DNA of 64,000 nt from Ruminiclostridium hungatei (lineage in GTDB: Bacteria; Bacillota; Clostridia; Acetivibrionales; DSM-1351). The translations under genes were made by a program, and so were the position numbers. The stretch spans positions 1-64,000 of the forward strand of contig NZ_MZGX01000031.1 in NCBI RefSeq assembly GCF_002051585.1. Direction: 5' to 3'. The notes beneath the pieces were generated by a model. That model worked only from the letters and a program-made list of their open reading frames with translations, had not been told where the DNA came from and did not search any database. This document shows, piece by piece, positions 29,788-38,812 of this stretch (the stretch's first letter is position 1; each line of letters opens with the position of its first letter).

Positions 29788-31449
29788 TTATCCTATCCCC
29801 AGCAGGTACTTTTTTAGCTGCGCAAGATCCAAAACATCCACACTTCCGCTGAAATCCATATCGGCAGCAGCTAAGGCATCACCTTCCAAGAGCCTTTGCC
29901 CCAGCAGGTGCATCTTCAGAAGTGAAAAATCTATGGCATCCACCTGTTCGTCAGCATTCAAATCACCGGTAATTACCGGTGTGACCACCAGCGGTTGATC
30001 CGTCCGGAAGGGAGAAGCCGGAAAGCCTGCTCTGTTATACAGGTTGCCGGTGGGATTGTTGGCCCAGGCATATCTGACGGTTTCAGGCTGCGATACGGCA
30101 GAAGACCCTACCAGAATGCTGTCACCGTCAATTACGGCATCCGCCCAGACATATATTCCATTGGAGCCTGCAATGGCAAAGCCCTTCAATAATTCGTCAG
30201 AAACTTGTCTGACAGGCTCCAGGCCTGTTTTAATTCCTGCCATCAAACCACCTGCGGTATTTTTAAAATGAAGTCTTATCCTGCCATTTTCTTTTGTAAT
30301 TCCGCTATATACCGGACCTGAATATGTAATGTTCCTGTTGTAGAATTTCCCCAGAGCACACAAGGCGGCCCGCTTTCCCAAGTCCTGTTTGTTTTTGGGA
30401 TGTATGTCCTCTTCACCGATATCAATGGTTGTAACAAGTCCGATATTTTTATCGCTTTGGGCAACCATTGCCTGAGCTTCTCTGACTGTTGTCCAGGGAA
30501 CTGACTCTACAGGGCTTGTCTGCTTTTGCAGATAATTTGGAAGCTGAACTATTATAAAAGGCGCATCAATTAAACCAAGTCCGGTACGCCAGTCACTAAC
30601 CAGGGTTTTAAGCTGTTTTTCATACAGGTAGTCAAACTGTGTGTTGGACTCTCCCTGATACCAGAGCACTCCTTTGAATTTAACCGGTTTTAAAGGAGCA
30701 ATCATACCGTTGTAATATACATTTACCGAACCGGGATTATAGCCGGAAACGTTGTTTTCCGCCTTGAACCTTGCAAAGGCTTCATTGCTTATCCAGCTTT
30801 CTATCTGGGTACCGCCCACCGCCGAACAAATAATGCCTATTGGGACATCCAGCCCGGCATTGAGCTCCCTGGCAAAGAAGTATGCGGCTCCTGACAGGTT
30901 TCCCACCGTATCGGGGCTGCATTGATACCAACTGCTCACATAGCCGAAGGTATCAACGGGAGTCGAACTGCTGCCGTATGGTGTTGTAAAAAAACGTATG
31001 TTTGGATTGGTGGAATTCTTTGCCTCAGTGTCACCGTTAAGAACAAAAGGGAGCTGCATGGCCATATTTGATTGTCCGGCACAAAGCCATACCTCTCCGA
31101 AAAAAATATCCTTCAGTGTTACGGTTGTCTTGCCCGAAACCTTTAATTCATACGGACCTCCTTTGGAAAAGGGCAGCAGCTTGGCTTGCCACCTTCCGTC
31201 AGAGGCTGCCGTGCAGGTTGAAACATTTCCTCCCAGCTCCACTGTAATTTTTTCTCCCGGGGAGGCCCAGCCCCATATGTTGTTTTCAACTTCTCTCTGC
31301 AAAACCATATGATCGCTGAAAATAGGATGTAAAAATGGTTTTCCGGAGGAATCGGCCTGCACATCAGATACCGGAAGATATAGACCTGACACCATTGAAA
31401 AAAGAAAAACCAGTGTAATCAGCTTGACCTTTAATGAGCTTGCTTTCAT
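29788..31449 (-). CDS. Dockerin-bearing SGNH esterase (sialate O-acetylesterase-like)
   Basis: Secreted carbohydrate esterase of about 553 residues. The signal peptide ends near residue 33. An N-terminal beta-sandwich (FLHPIFSDHMVLQRE, typical of sialate O-acetylesterase and acetylxylan esterase relatives) leads into an SGNH-hydrolase domain with the nucleophile motif LCAGQSNMAMQLP near residue 125, GVLWYQGESN near 265 and DIHPKNKQDLG supplying the expected His. A dockerin (about 494-553; GDLNADEQVDAID, ADMDFSGSVDVLD) makes it a cellulosome component. Deacetylation of plant polysaccharide is the likely job. ATG 31449 lies nine bases after AGGAGG; the adjacent in-frame GTG 31452 is less well placed. 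Confidence 0.85.
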   Translation of the reverse strand: MKASSLKVKLITLVFLFSMVSGLYLPVSDVQADSSGKPFLHPIFSDHMVLQREVENNIWGWASPGEKITVELGGNVSTCTAASDGRWQAKLLPFSKGGPYELKVSGKTTVTLKDIFFGEVWLCAGQSNMAMQLPFVLNGDTEAKNSTNPNIRFFTTPYGSSSTPVDTFGYVSSWYQCSPDTVGNLSGAAYFFARELNAGLDVPIGIICSAVGGTQIESWISNEAFARFKAENNVSGYNPGSVNVYYNGMIAPLKPVKFKGVLWYQGESNTQFDYLYEKQLKTLVSDWRTGLGLIDAPFIIVQLPNYLQKQTSPVESVPWTTVREAQAMVAQSDKNIGLVTTIDIGEEDIHPKNKQDLGKRAALCALGKFYNRNITYSGPVYSGITKENGRIRLHFKNTAGGLMAGIKTGLEPVRQVSDELLKGFAIAGSNGIYVWADAVIDGDSILVGSSAVSQPETVRYAWANNPTGNLYNRAGFPASPFRTDQPLVVTPVITGDLNADEQVDAIDFSLLKMHLLGQRLLEGDALAAADMDFSGSVDVLDLAQLKKYLLGIG

Positions 31450-31473
31450 CACAAAAATCCTCCTTTAATGTCC

Positions 31474-31543
31474 TTGAACGTTCAAAGACCTTAATAAAGC
31501 CTGTATTTATTTTTATACTACTATATGAAAAGGTACAAATCAA
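31474..31543 (-). promoter_or_regulatory. Candidate promoter and CG-centred operator of the esterase gene
   Basis: On the - strand, TTGATT (31543-31538), a 17-bp spacer and TAGTAT (31520-31515) make a plausible vegetative promoter. Downstream, at 31474-31485, lies the perfect 12-bp palindrome TTGAACGTTCAA. Its central CG is typical of LacI-family operators, including those of sugar-responsive repressors. The rest of the 359-base divergent gap (31450-31808) holds only AT-rich sequence and the promoter of the sulfate transporter. Confidence 0.45.
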
Positions 31544-31647
31544 CAATTATGTAAAAACATGTATGTTTGTGTGGTTTTTTACCGTTTATTGAAATACCGT
31601 CTACTAAAAAAATTTAATAAAAAGTTTTACTTTAATGCACTAAACTA

Positions 31648-31776
31648 TTGACAGACTTTTGGCCAAATGTTAATATTTTTATAACTTATAAACCATATAA
31701 GAATTATATGGTATAAAAATTTGATTCCGGAAGCAGACAATTATTTTTTTGTTATAAAACATATAAAAAATATATG
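31648..31776 (+). promoter_or_regulatory. Promoter and two AT-rich operator palindromes of the sulfate operon
   Basis: TTGACA (31648-31653), a 17-bp spacer and TAATAT (31671-31676) make a strong vegetative promoter. At 31692-31712, just after the expected start site, is a perfect 9-bp inverted repeat, ACCATATAA-GAA-TTATATGGT. A related repeat, CATATA-AAAAA-TATATG, follows at 31760-31776. The two centres are 66 bp apart. This arrangement suggests a repressor that binds both sites; the ROK-family protein encoded in the operon is a candidate. No known sulfur riboswitch (S-box, T-box) was recognised. Confidence 0.65.
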
Positions 31777-31808
31777 ATTACTAATGTATTGTAAAGGAGA
31801 AATAAATT

Positions 31809-32876
31809 ATGAGGGCACCCAACAAAAAATCAAGCATTGCTATTACAATCCTGAGTATTTTAATCAGTTTTTCATTGCTGGCAGGCTGCGGAAGCAGCGG
31901 AGTGCAGACAAACTCCTCCGGCAGTGGGGCAGCAAAGGGCCCGGTAACCCTGCTGAATGTATCCTATGATCCCACCAGGGAGCTGTATCAGGCCTATAAT
32001 GAAGCCTTTTCAAAGTACTGGAAAGAAAAGACCGGACAGGATGTGACAATCCAGCAATCCCATGGAGGCTCAGGCAGTCAGGCAAGAACGGTTATTGACG
32101 GAAATGAAGCCGATGTGGTCACTTTGGCTCTGGCCTATGATATTGATTCCATCAATAAGAACAAAGAGCTTATTAACAAGGAATGGCAAAAGAGACTTCC
32201 CAATAATTCCACACCCTACACATCAACAATAGTATTTCTGGTAAGGAAAGGGAATCCGAAGAATATCAAGGACTGGGATGATTTGGTGAAAGCCGGAATC
32301 CAGGTAATAACTCCAAACCCGAAAACCTCCGGGGGAGCGCGCTGGAATTATCTTGCAGCCTGGGGCTATGCTCTGAGGAATAATAATAATGACCAGCAAA
32401 AAGCCAAGGAATTTGTGAAGGCCTTGTTTGAGAATGTACCGGTATTGGACTCGGGAGCACGGGGAGCCACAACCACCTTCGTTGAGCGTGGGTTGGGCGA
32501 TGTGCTTGTAGCATGGGAAAATGAAGCATTTCTTTCAATCAATGAACTTGGAAAAGACAAATTTGAAATAGTGGTACCGTCGGTAAGCATACTGGCAGAA
32601 CCTCCCGTATCAGTTGTGGACTCAGTTGTAGACAAAAAAGGCACCAGAGAGGTTGCAGAGGCATATCTGGAATACCTTTACAGTGATGAGGGCCAGGAAA
32701 TAGCTGCTAAAAATTATTACAGGCCAAGAAATGAGAATATAGCAAAAAAATATTCCCAGCAGTTTCCACAGATAACCCTTTTTACCATTGATGAAGAATT
32801 CGGCGGCTGGACAAAAGCGCAGCAGGAACATTTTGCAGACGGTGGTGTATTTGACCAGATATATGTAAAAAAGTAA
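31809..32876 (+). CDS. sbp: Sulfate-binding lipoprotein of ABC transporter
   Basis: Extracellular solute-binding protein for sulfate (or thiosulfate), 355 residues. The lipobox LLAGC near residue 26 anchors it to the membrane. The mature protein begins with the family hallmark [13 protein letters not shown] and has [17 protein letters not shown] and [14 protein letters not shown], which line the anion pocket in sulfate-binding proteins. ATG 31809 follows AAGGAG at 31794-31799. It is first in the transporter genes sbp-cysT-cysW-cysA, separated from cysT by a stable hairpin that probably raises its mRNA level over the membrane subunits. Confidence 0.93.
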   Translation: MRAPNKKSSIAITILSILISFSLLAGCGSSGVQTNSSGSGAAKGPVTLLNVSYDPTRELYQAYNEAFSKYWKEKTGQDVTIQQSHGGSGSQARTVIDGNEADVVTLALAYDIDSINKNKELINKEWQKRLPNNSTPYTSTIVFLVRKGNPKNIKDWDDLVKAGIQVITPNPKTSGGARWNYLAAWGYALRNNNNDQQKAKEFVKALFENVPVLDSGARGATTTFVERGLGDVLVAWENEAFLSINELGKDKFEIVVPSVSILAEPPVSVVDSVVDKKGTREVAEAYLEYLYSDEGQEIAAKNYYRPRNENIAKKYSQQFPQITLFTIDEEFGGWTKAQQEHFADGGVFDQIYVKK

Positions 32877-32888
32877 TATACATAAATC

Positions 32889-32925
32889 AATTCCTTAAGG
32901 GAGAGTCAGAATCCCTTAAGGAATT
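32889..32925 (+). promoter_or_regulatory. Perfect 14-bp stem-loop between sbp and cysT
   Basis: AATTCCTTAAGGGA (32889-32902) pairs perfectly with TCCCTTAAGGAATT (32912-32925) around a 9-base loop. There is no T-run, so it is a likely 3' stabiliser of the sbp mRNA rather than a terminator. Confidence 0.7.
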
Positions 32926-32940
32926 AAATCCGAGGTGAAT

Positions 32941-33792
32941 ATGAATCTTAGCATAAAGCCCATAAAACTTAAACAACAAAGCGTTATACCCGGCTTTGGA
33001 CTGACCATGGGAATAACCATTCTATACATAACCCTTCTGATTTTAATTCCGGTTGCCATGGTATTTGTAAATAGCTCGACACTTGGCCTGAAAAGTTTTT
33101 GGGAGATTGCGGCAAGTCCCAGGGTGCTGGCTTCACTCAGGGTATCCTTTGGAACGGCTTTTCTGGCCGCTTCCATAAATGCAGTTTTTGGACTGTTGAT
33201 GGCCTGGGTGCTGGAACGCTATTCCTTCCCCGGAAAAAAGCTCATAGACGGCCTCATAGATTTGCCATTTGCACTGCCCACGGCGGTGGCGGGTATATCC
33301 CTTACCACGCTTTATGCGCCAAACGGCTGGCTGGGAAGGCTTTTTGAACCCCTTGGAATTAAAATTTCCTATACGCCTCTGGGAATAACGGTTGCCTTGA
33401 TATTTATAAGCTTTCCCTTTGTTATAAGGACGGTTCAGCCTGTCCTTCACAGTTTTGACACCGAGGTTGAGGAAGCGGCGGCCTGTCTGGGAGCAAGCAG
33501 GTTTCAGACCTTCAGAAAGATAATAATTCCGGAACTGCTGCCGGCACTTATAACGGGCTTTGCACTTTCCTTTGCAAGAGCTCTGGGCGAATATGGCTCG
33601 GTAGTGTTCATTTCAGGCAATATGCCCATGAAGACTGAAATTACACCCTTATTAATCAGAACAAAGCTCGAGCAGTACGACTACTCCGGCGGAACAGCAG
33701 TTGCAGCAATCATGCTGATAATATCCTTTGCCATGCTGCTGGTAATAAACTTATTTCAGTGGTGGGCGGGAAACAGGCATAAAATGCGGTAA
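32941..33792 (+). CDS. cysT: Sulfate ABC transporter permease CysT
   Basis: Inner-membrane permease, 283 residues, with about six hydrophobic segments. The EAA loop that contacts the ATPase is clear (EEAAACLGASRFQTFRKIIIPE). Sequence features such as LPTAVAGISLTTLY and FARALGEYGSVVFISGN are those of CysT/CysU. ATG 32941 follows GAGGTGA; an in-frame GTG at 32935 overlaps that ribosome-binding site. It pairs with CysW to form the channel energised by CysA. Confidence 0.92.
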   Translation: MNLSIKPIKLKQQSVIPGFGLTMGITILYITLLILIPVAMVFVNSSTLGLKSFWEIAASPRVLASLRVSFGTAFLAASINAVFGLLMAWVLERYSFPGKKLIDGLIDLPFALPTAVAGISLTTLYAPNGWLGRLFEPLGIKISYTPLGITVALIFISFPFVIRTVQPVLHSFDTEVEEAAACLGASRFQTFRKIIIPELLPALITGFALSFARALGEYGSVVFISGNMPMKTEITPLLIRTKLEQYDYSGGTAVAAIMLIISFAMLLVINLFQWWAGNRHKMR

Positions 33793-33830
33793 ATCTGATT
33801 TCTTACTATAAATAAAATTGGAGGGGACAT

Positions 33831-34709
33831 ATGGCAGGAAGCATACCGTTAAAAACAAAATATTCCAATGAAATCAATGCTCGGAAAAAACCGTCCGGAG
33901 ATTCAAAATTGGTCAGAATAGTTCTTATTGCCATAGCAGTACTGTTTTTTGTGATTATGCTGCTGGTTCCTCTGATATCGGTCTTTGTGAAGGCCTTTGA
34001 ACAGGGGACAAAGGTATACCTGGCAGCAATAAGCGACCCTATAGCCTTATCGGCCATAAAGCTGACACTGCTGACCATAGCAATTGTTGTACCTGTAAAC
34101 ACAATATTCGGAATTATTGCAGCCTGGGCGGTCTCAAAATTCAAATTCAAGGGAAAAAATATTCTTATTACCATAATCGATCTGCCCTTTGCCATTTCAC
34201 CGGTTGTTGCAGGACTGATATTCGTTTTGCTGTTCAGCACAAGTCACGGTCTTCTGGCTCCGGTATTGAACGAGCTTGGACTGAAGATTATTTTTGCGCC
34301 TCCCGGGATTATATTGGCCACACTGTTCGTAACACTTCCATTTGTTGCAAGGGAACTGATTCCTCTCATGGAATCCCAGGGAACTGCCGAGGAGGAAGCA
34401 GCCCTTACCTTGGGTGCAAGCGGCTTCAAAACCTTCTGGCTTATAACTCTTCCCAATATAAAATGGGCGCTTTTATATGGAATAATGCTGACTGCTGCCA
34501 GGGCCGCCGGGGAATTCGGAGCCGTATCCGTGGTATCCGGGCACATCAGAGGCTTGACCAATACAGTTCCCCTTCACGTTGAGATACTGTATAACGAGTA
34601 TAAGTTTTCTGCTGCTTTTGCAGTTGCCTCGTTGTTAACCGTGATTGCAATTATCAATCTGATAATCAAAAACATATCAGATTGGAAAATAAGCCAGCAA
34701 TTCAAATAG
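33831..34709 (+). CDS. cysW: Sulfate ABC transporter permease CysW
   Basis: Second permease subunit, 292 residues, about six membrane segments after a basic cytosolic N-terminus of about 30 residues. EAA loop EEEAALTLGASGFKTFWLITLPN and the motif AARAAGEFGAVSVVSGHIRG are typical of CysW. ATG 33831 follows GGAGGGG at 33820-33826. It lies 38 bases after cysT. Confidence 0.92.
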   Translation: MAGSIPLKTKYSNEINARKKPSGDSKLVRIVLIAIAVLFFVIMLLVPLISVFVKAFEQGTKVYLAAISDPIALSAIKLTLLTIAIVVPVNTIFGIIAAWAVSKFKFKGKNILITIIDLPFAISPVVAGLIFVLLFSTSHGLLAPVLNELGLKIIFAPPGIILATLFVTLPFVARELIPLMESQGTAEEEAALTLGASGFKTFWLITLPNIKWALLYGIMLTAARAAGEFGAVSVVSGHIRGLTNTVPLHVEILYNEYKFSAAFAVASLLTVIAIINLIIKNISDWKISQQFK

Positions 34710-34772
34710 CCGGAACAGCAGAGAGAGCTTCAAACTGATTTTAGTGCGTGAAATACGCAGAGGGGAGATTAT

Positions 34773-35846
34773 ATGAGCATAGAAATTTCTAATATTTCAA
34801 AAACCTTTGATTCATTCAAGGCTCTCAGCAACATTGATCTGAAAATAAATACCGGTGAGCTGGTGGCATTGCTCGGACCGTCAGGTTCCGGTAAAACTAC
34901 CTTGCTAAGGATAATTGCAGGCTTGGAAACCTCAGATGCCGGAAACATCATATTTGACGGAGAAGATAATACCGAAAAGAGTACCCAGGACAGAAAGGTG
35001 GGTTTTGTTTTTCAGCATTATGCCCTGTTCAAGCATATGACGGTTTTTGAAAACATAGCCTTCGGACTGAAGGTAAGGCCTTCCAAACTCAGGCCGGGCA
35101 AGGAGTATATCGAAAAAAAGGTGCATGAGCTGCTGGCCCTTGTAAAAATGGAGGAGCTGGCAAAGCGCTACCCCTCACAGTTGTCGGGAGGACAGCGTCA
35201 AAGGATAGCCCTGGCAAGGGCACTTGCAGTGGAACCGAAGGTGCTGCTGCTGGATGAGCCCTTTGGAGCACTGGATGCAAAAGTGCGAAAAGACCTTCGA
35301 AGATGGCTCAGAAAGCTTCATGACGAGTACCCTATAACAAGCGTGTTTGTGACCCATGACCAGGAGGAAGCCCTTGATGTGGCAGACAGGATCGTAATTC
35401 TCAATCAAGGCAGGATAGAACAGATAGGTACACCGGAAGAAGTATACGACAATCCGGCAAATCCATTTGTATATAATTTTCTCGGCAATGTAAACCTGTT
35501 TCATGGAAGGGTTCATAACGGAAAAATCGAACTTGGGGGCTTGAAGCTTGACGTTCCGGAAAACACTGAGGCAGGAGACAGGGATGTTATAAGCTATATC
35601 AGGCCACATGATATTGAAATAAGTCTTGAACCTGCAGAAAACGGATTCATAGCCGCGGCTATCATATTTATACGGGCAGTAGGTCCAATAGTAAACCTTG
35701 AAATGAAAAGAATTGATACAGGGGACTACATTGAGGTTGAAATCAGCAAGGAGATATATAAAAAGCTGCAGCTTAAGGAAAAGCAGACAGTATATGTCAA
35801 ACCGAAGGATTTCAAAGTTTTCATTCCGGAGGATTATATAATATAG
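34773..35846 (+). CDS. cysA: Sulfate ABC transporter ATP-binding protein CysA
   Basis: ATPase of the sulfate importer, 357 residues. Walker [13 protein letters not shown] (about 33-44), signature [15 protein letters not shown] (about 136-150), Walker [13 protein letters not shown] and switch His in [15 protein letters not shown] are complete. The C-terminal region (about 240-357) is the regulatory TOBE-like domain found in CysA. ATG 34773 follows GAGGGGAGA. It completes the sbp-cysT-cysW-cysA transporter. Confidence 0.94.
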   Translation: MSIEISNISKTFDSFKALSNIDLKINTGELVALLGPSGSGKTTLLRIIAGLETSDAGNIIFDGEDNTEKSTQDRKVGFVFQHYALFKHMTVFENIAFGLKVRPSKLRPGKEYIEKKVHELLALVKMEELAKRYPSQLSGGQRQRIALARALAVEPKVLLLDEPFGALDAKVRKDLRRWLRKLHDEYPITSVFVTHDQEEALDVADRIVILNQGRIEQIGTPEEVYDNPANPFVYNFLGNVNLFHGRVHNGKIELGGLKLDVPENTEAGDRDVISYIRPHDIEISLEPAENGFIAAAIIFIRAVGPIVNLEMKRIDTGDYIEVEISKEIYKKLQLKEKQTVYVKPKDFKVFIPEDYII

Positions 35847-35898
35847 ACATTTTTTTTGAAAGCTTTTAACTAATTTGGTAAAAAGTCGGGTGTTGCGT

Positions 35899-37098
35899 AT
35901 GAGTATTAAGAACCTTTTCAGTGAATTGTCCGTGGAATCAAAGAATATTTTCCGCCTGGTGCTGCATAATCAGGCAGCAACTAAATCAGACCTGTCTGAG
36001 CTTTCTGAAATGAAGCTGACAAGTTTGAGAAGAATGATGCAGCCTCTTGAAGAAATCAGCCTGCTGACCAGGGCTGAAATAGGGGAATCCACCGGAGGCA
36101 GAAGACCGGTGCTGTTTGATGTTAATCCTGCAAAATATTATATTGTGGGAATTGATATATCAAGGACCTATACACAGTTGGTAATTACAAATTTGAAAAT
36201 GCAGCCCATAAAAAAGTTCAGATTTGAAATGAATACGGAGTCCACTCCAAAATTGACTCTGAGCTTAATACTAAGCTGGATAAAAGAGGTCCAGGAAAAA
36301 ATTATAAAGCAAAACGGAAAAATCATCGGAATGGGCATCGGTACCGTAGGCCCTCTGGACAGAAAAAACGGTATGATTCTCAATCCCGAAAAGTTTGAAG
36401 CTCCGGGGTGGGAAAACATACCGCTCAAGTCCATCTTTGAAAAAAGGCTGGGAATACCGGTTGTTATTGATAATGGAGCAAATGCGGCAGTTTTGGCGGA
36501 AACATATTATGGAATAGGCAAGGGCATCAGAAATGTCATCTACATTAACTGCGGTGTGGGTATAAGGACCGGCCTGATTTCATCGGGTGTATTTGTAAGG
36601 AATATAAATGACTCTGAAGACGCTTTTGCCCATATGATGATCTATGCCGACGGGAACAAATGCTCCTGCGGCAACAGTGGCTGTATTGAGTCCTACTGCT
36701 CCATATTCACAATAACTGAAAGGTATAAAAGCCTGAAAAGCAGGGTTTCACAGCAGGATTTTGAAAAGATAGCCTTTACTGATATTTGTAATGCCGCGGC
36801 TAGCGGTGACGGGGTTGCTCTCAAGGTAATTCAGGAATCGGCAGAAATTATGGGCGATGGGCTCTCAAATATGATAAAGCTTCTGAATCCTGGAATTGTC
36901 ATTTTAAGCGGGCCGCTTATAAAACACTCCGGAATATTTTATGAAAAATGTACTGAAACTGCTCTGGAAAAATGCCGGGCTCACGGTGACAAGAAAATAT
37001 TTTTCAGCAACGGAGGCTTTTTCAATAGTAGCGCCATAGCTGTGGGAGCGGCTGCCATGGTGCTTGAGAGCTTTTTGGACAATAGGGCCTTAAATTGA
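35899..37098 (+). CDS. ROK-family transcriptional regulator
   Basis: 399-residue protein with an N-terminal winged helix (about 10-75) and a C-terminal ROK sugar-kinase-like domain. The zinc motif CSCGNSGCIE is intact. The stretch that normally holds the catalytic Asp (NDAN) reads VIDNGANAAV, with Gly in place of Asp, so kinase activity is unlikely. ROK repressors usually sense sugars; finding one between sulfate transport and sulfate reduction genes is unusual. It may link sulfur uptake to carbon status, or sense an unknown ligand. ATG 35899 has no strong ribosome-binding site; TTG 35875 is an alternative. Palindromes at 31692-31712 and 31760-31776 are candidate targets. Confidence 0.85.
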   Translation: MSIKNLFSELSVESKNIFRLVLHNQAATKSDLSELSEMKLTSLRRMMQPLEEISLLTRAEIGESTGGRRPVLFDVNPAKYYIVGIDISRTYTQLVITNLKMQPIKKFRFEMNTESTPKLTLSLILSWIKEVQEKIIKQNGKIIGMGIGTVGPLDRKNGMILNPEKFEAPGWENIPLKSIFEKRLGIPVVIDNGANAAVLAETYYGIGKGIRNVIYINCGVGIRTGLISSGVFVRNINDSEDAFAHMMIYADGNKCSCGNSGCIESYCSIFTITERYKSLKSRVSQQDFEKIAFTDICNAAASGDGVALKVIQESAEIMGDGLSNMIKLLNPGIVILSGPLIKHSGIFYEKCTETALEKCRAHGDKKIFFSNGGFFNSSAIAVGAAAMVLESFLDNRALN

Positions 37099-37144
37099 CA
37101 AGCTTTTATCAGCCACAAAAATAAAGAAAGGTGGAAGAAATGAA

Positions 37145-37861
37145 ATGGAAAAATTTGATTTGAAGGCGTTGAATGATCAATATTCAAGTGCGACCGACGT
37201 TGTTAAATATTCACTTGAAAAGCTGGGAACCTCCAAGGTTGCACTGGCTTCCAGTCTTTCTATTGAAGACCAGGTACTTACTCATATGCTTCTGGAGCTT
37301 GACCCCAAGGCCAGGATTTTTGTAATTGATACCGGCAGGCATTTTCAGAAGACCTATGATTTGATGGAGCAGACAATGCTCAGGTATAAGTTCAATTACG
37401 AGGTGTATGCACCGGAGAGCAAAGACCTGGAAGAAACAGTTTCCAGGCTGGGGCCGAATTTCTTTTACGAAAGCGTGGAGCTCAGGAAGAAGTGCTGCGA
37501 GATCAGAAAGGTAAAGCCCTTGAAAAGGGTTTTGAGTACGGTTGACGGTTGGATATGCGGTCTGAGAAGAGACCAGTCCCCCACACGTCAGGACATGCAT
37601 ATTTTCGAATGGGACGACGGGAATTCAATATATAAGATTAATCCCATTGTTCACTGGTCTGAGGAGCAGGTGTGGGAGTATATCAAGGCAAACAATATTC
37701 CATACAGCCACCTTTACAATACGGGCTTCCGAAGCATTGGCTGCGAGCCCTGTACCAGGGCGGTACAGCCGGGACAGGACATACGCAGCGGTAGATGGTG
37801 GTGGGAAGATCCGGACAAAAAGGAATGCGGACTCCATCTGGGAGGACACAAGCCTGCCTGA
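37145..37861 (+). CDS. cysH: Assimilatory APS reductase (CysH)
   Basis: Reduces adenylylsulfate to sulfite, 238 residues. Two Cys pairs, KKCCEIRK (about 115-119) and GCEPCTR (about 199-205), bind a [4Fe-4S] cluster, and the C-terminal ECGLH carries the catalytic Cys. The presence of both pairs indicates the APS-type enzyme rather than the cluster-free PAPS enzyme, so no APS kinase step is needed. The PP-loop region begins at LASSLSIEDQVLTHM. ATG 37145 follows AAAGGTGG; an out-of-frame ATG at 37140 is ignored. It begins the sulfate reduction genes. Confidence 0.92.
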   Translation: MEKFDLKALNDQYSSATDVVKYSLEKLGTSKVALASSLSIEDQVLTHMLLELDPKARIFVIDTGRHFQKTYDLMEQTMLRYKFNYEVYAPESKDLEETVSRLGPNFFYESVELRKKCCEIRKVKPLKRVLSTVDGWICGLRRDQSPTRQDMHIFEWDDGNSIYKINPIVHWSEEQVWEYIKANNIPYSHLYNTGFRSIGCEPCTRAVQPGQDIRSGRWWWEDPDKKECGLHLGGHKPA

Positions 37862-37930
37862 AATGTCATAGGTCAACGACCGGTTTTCAACTATATTGGT
37901 ACGCAATGGAAGCGTAGATTGGAGATAATT

Positions 37931-38812
37931 ATGAATCATTTGGATAAATTGGAGGCTCAGAGTGTTTACATACTCAGAGAAGCATACAGGGAATTCAAGA
38001 ATATTTGCATGCTCTGGTCCATAGGAAAGGACAGCACTGTACTTTTATGGCTTGCCAGAAAGGCCTTTTTCGGACATGTGCCCATACCCCTGGTACATAT
38101 AGACACACACTATAAAATTCCTGAAATGATCCAATACAGGGATGACCTGGCCTTAAAGTGGAAGCTGACCATGGTCTACGGTGAAAACACCCAGGCCCTG
38201 GCTGAGAAAAGGACCTTTCCGGACGGAAAGGCGGACAGAATCACCTGCTGCCAGAATCTTAAGTCGGAGGCCTTGAAAAATACCCTGTCAGGAGAATGGA
38301 ACAGATATGTAATGAACCACAGTACTGGAAAATACATTCAGGATACAAACAGGGAGAAATATACCGGAGTTATAGTCGGAGTAAGGGCGGACGAAGAAGG
38401 CAGCCGTTCAAAGGAAAGATATTTTTCACCCAGGGACAAGGAAAATGACTGGGATGTGGGAGATCAGCCCCCTGAATTCTGGAATCAGTTCAAGACGGAT
38501 TTTGCACCCGGCACCCACATAAGAATACATCCCTTGCTGGACTGGACCGAGCTGAATATATGGGAATACATTGAACGGGAGAATATTCCCATAACCTCAC
38601 TGTACTTTGACAGGGGAGACGGAAAGCGCTACAGGTCGCTGGGCTGCTATCCTTGCACCACTCCGGTGGATTCCACCTCAAAGAACGTAAGTGATATCAT
38701 CGAGGAATTGAAAAGCGGCAAATTTGCAAATATTGCCGAAAGATCAGGCCGCGCCCAGGACAAGGATGACGGCGGCGGACTTGAAACTCTGCGCAGGGGA
38801 GGATACATGTAA
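37931..38812 (+). CDS. cysD: Sulfate adenylyltransferase subunit 2 (CysD)
   Basis: Catalytic subunit of ATP sulfurylase, making APS from sulfate and ATP. It has 293 residues with the PP-loop [17 protein letters not shown] (about 33-49), the conserved PFPLVHIDT-like [16 protein letters not shown] and the Cys/Arg-rich [14 protein letters not shown] near 240. ATG 37931 follows TTGGAGAT. Its stop codon is directly followed by the cysN start, which suggests coupled translation of the two subunits. Confidence 0.95.
   Translation: MNHLDKLEAQSVYILREAYREFKNICMLWSIGKDSTVLLWLARKAFFGHVPIPLVHIDTHYKIPEMIQYRDDLALKWKLTMVYGENTQALAEKRTFPDGKADRITCCQNLKSEALKNTLSGEWNRYVMNHSTGKYIQDTNREKYTGVIVGVRADEEGSRSKERYFSPRDKENDWDVGDQPPEFWNQFKTDFAPGTHIRIHPLLDWTELNIWEYIERENIPITSLYFDRGDGKRYRSLGCYPCTTPVDSTSKNVSDIIEELKSGKFANIAERSGRAQDKDDGGGLETLRRGGYM

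Noticed and set aside
37095-37122. TTGACA hexamer at the end of the ROK gene as a cysH promoter
   Set aside because: It is formed by the stop codon context and no -10 better than AAAATA lies 17 bp downstream.
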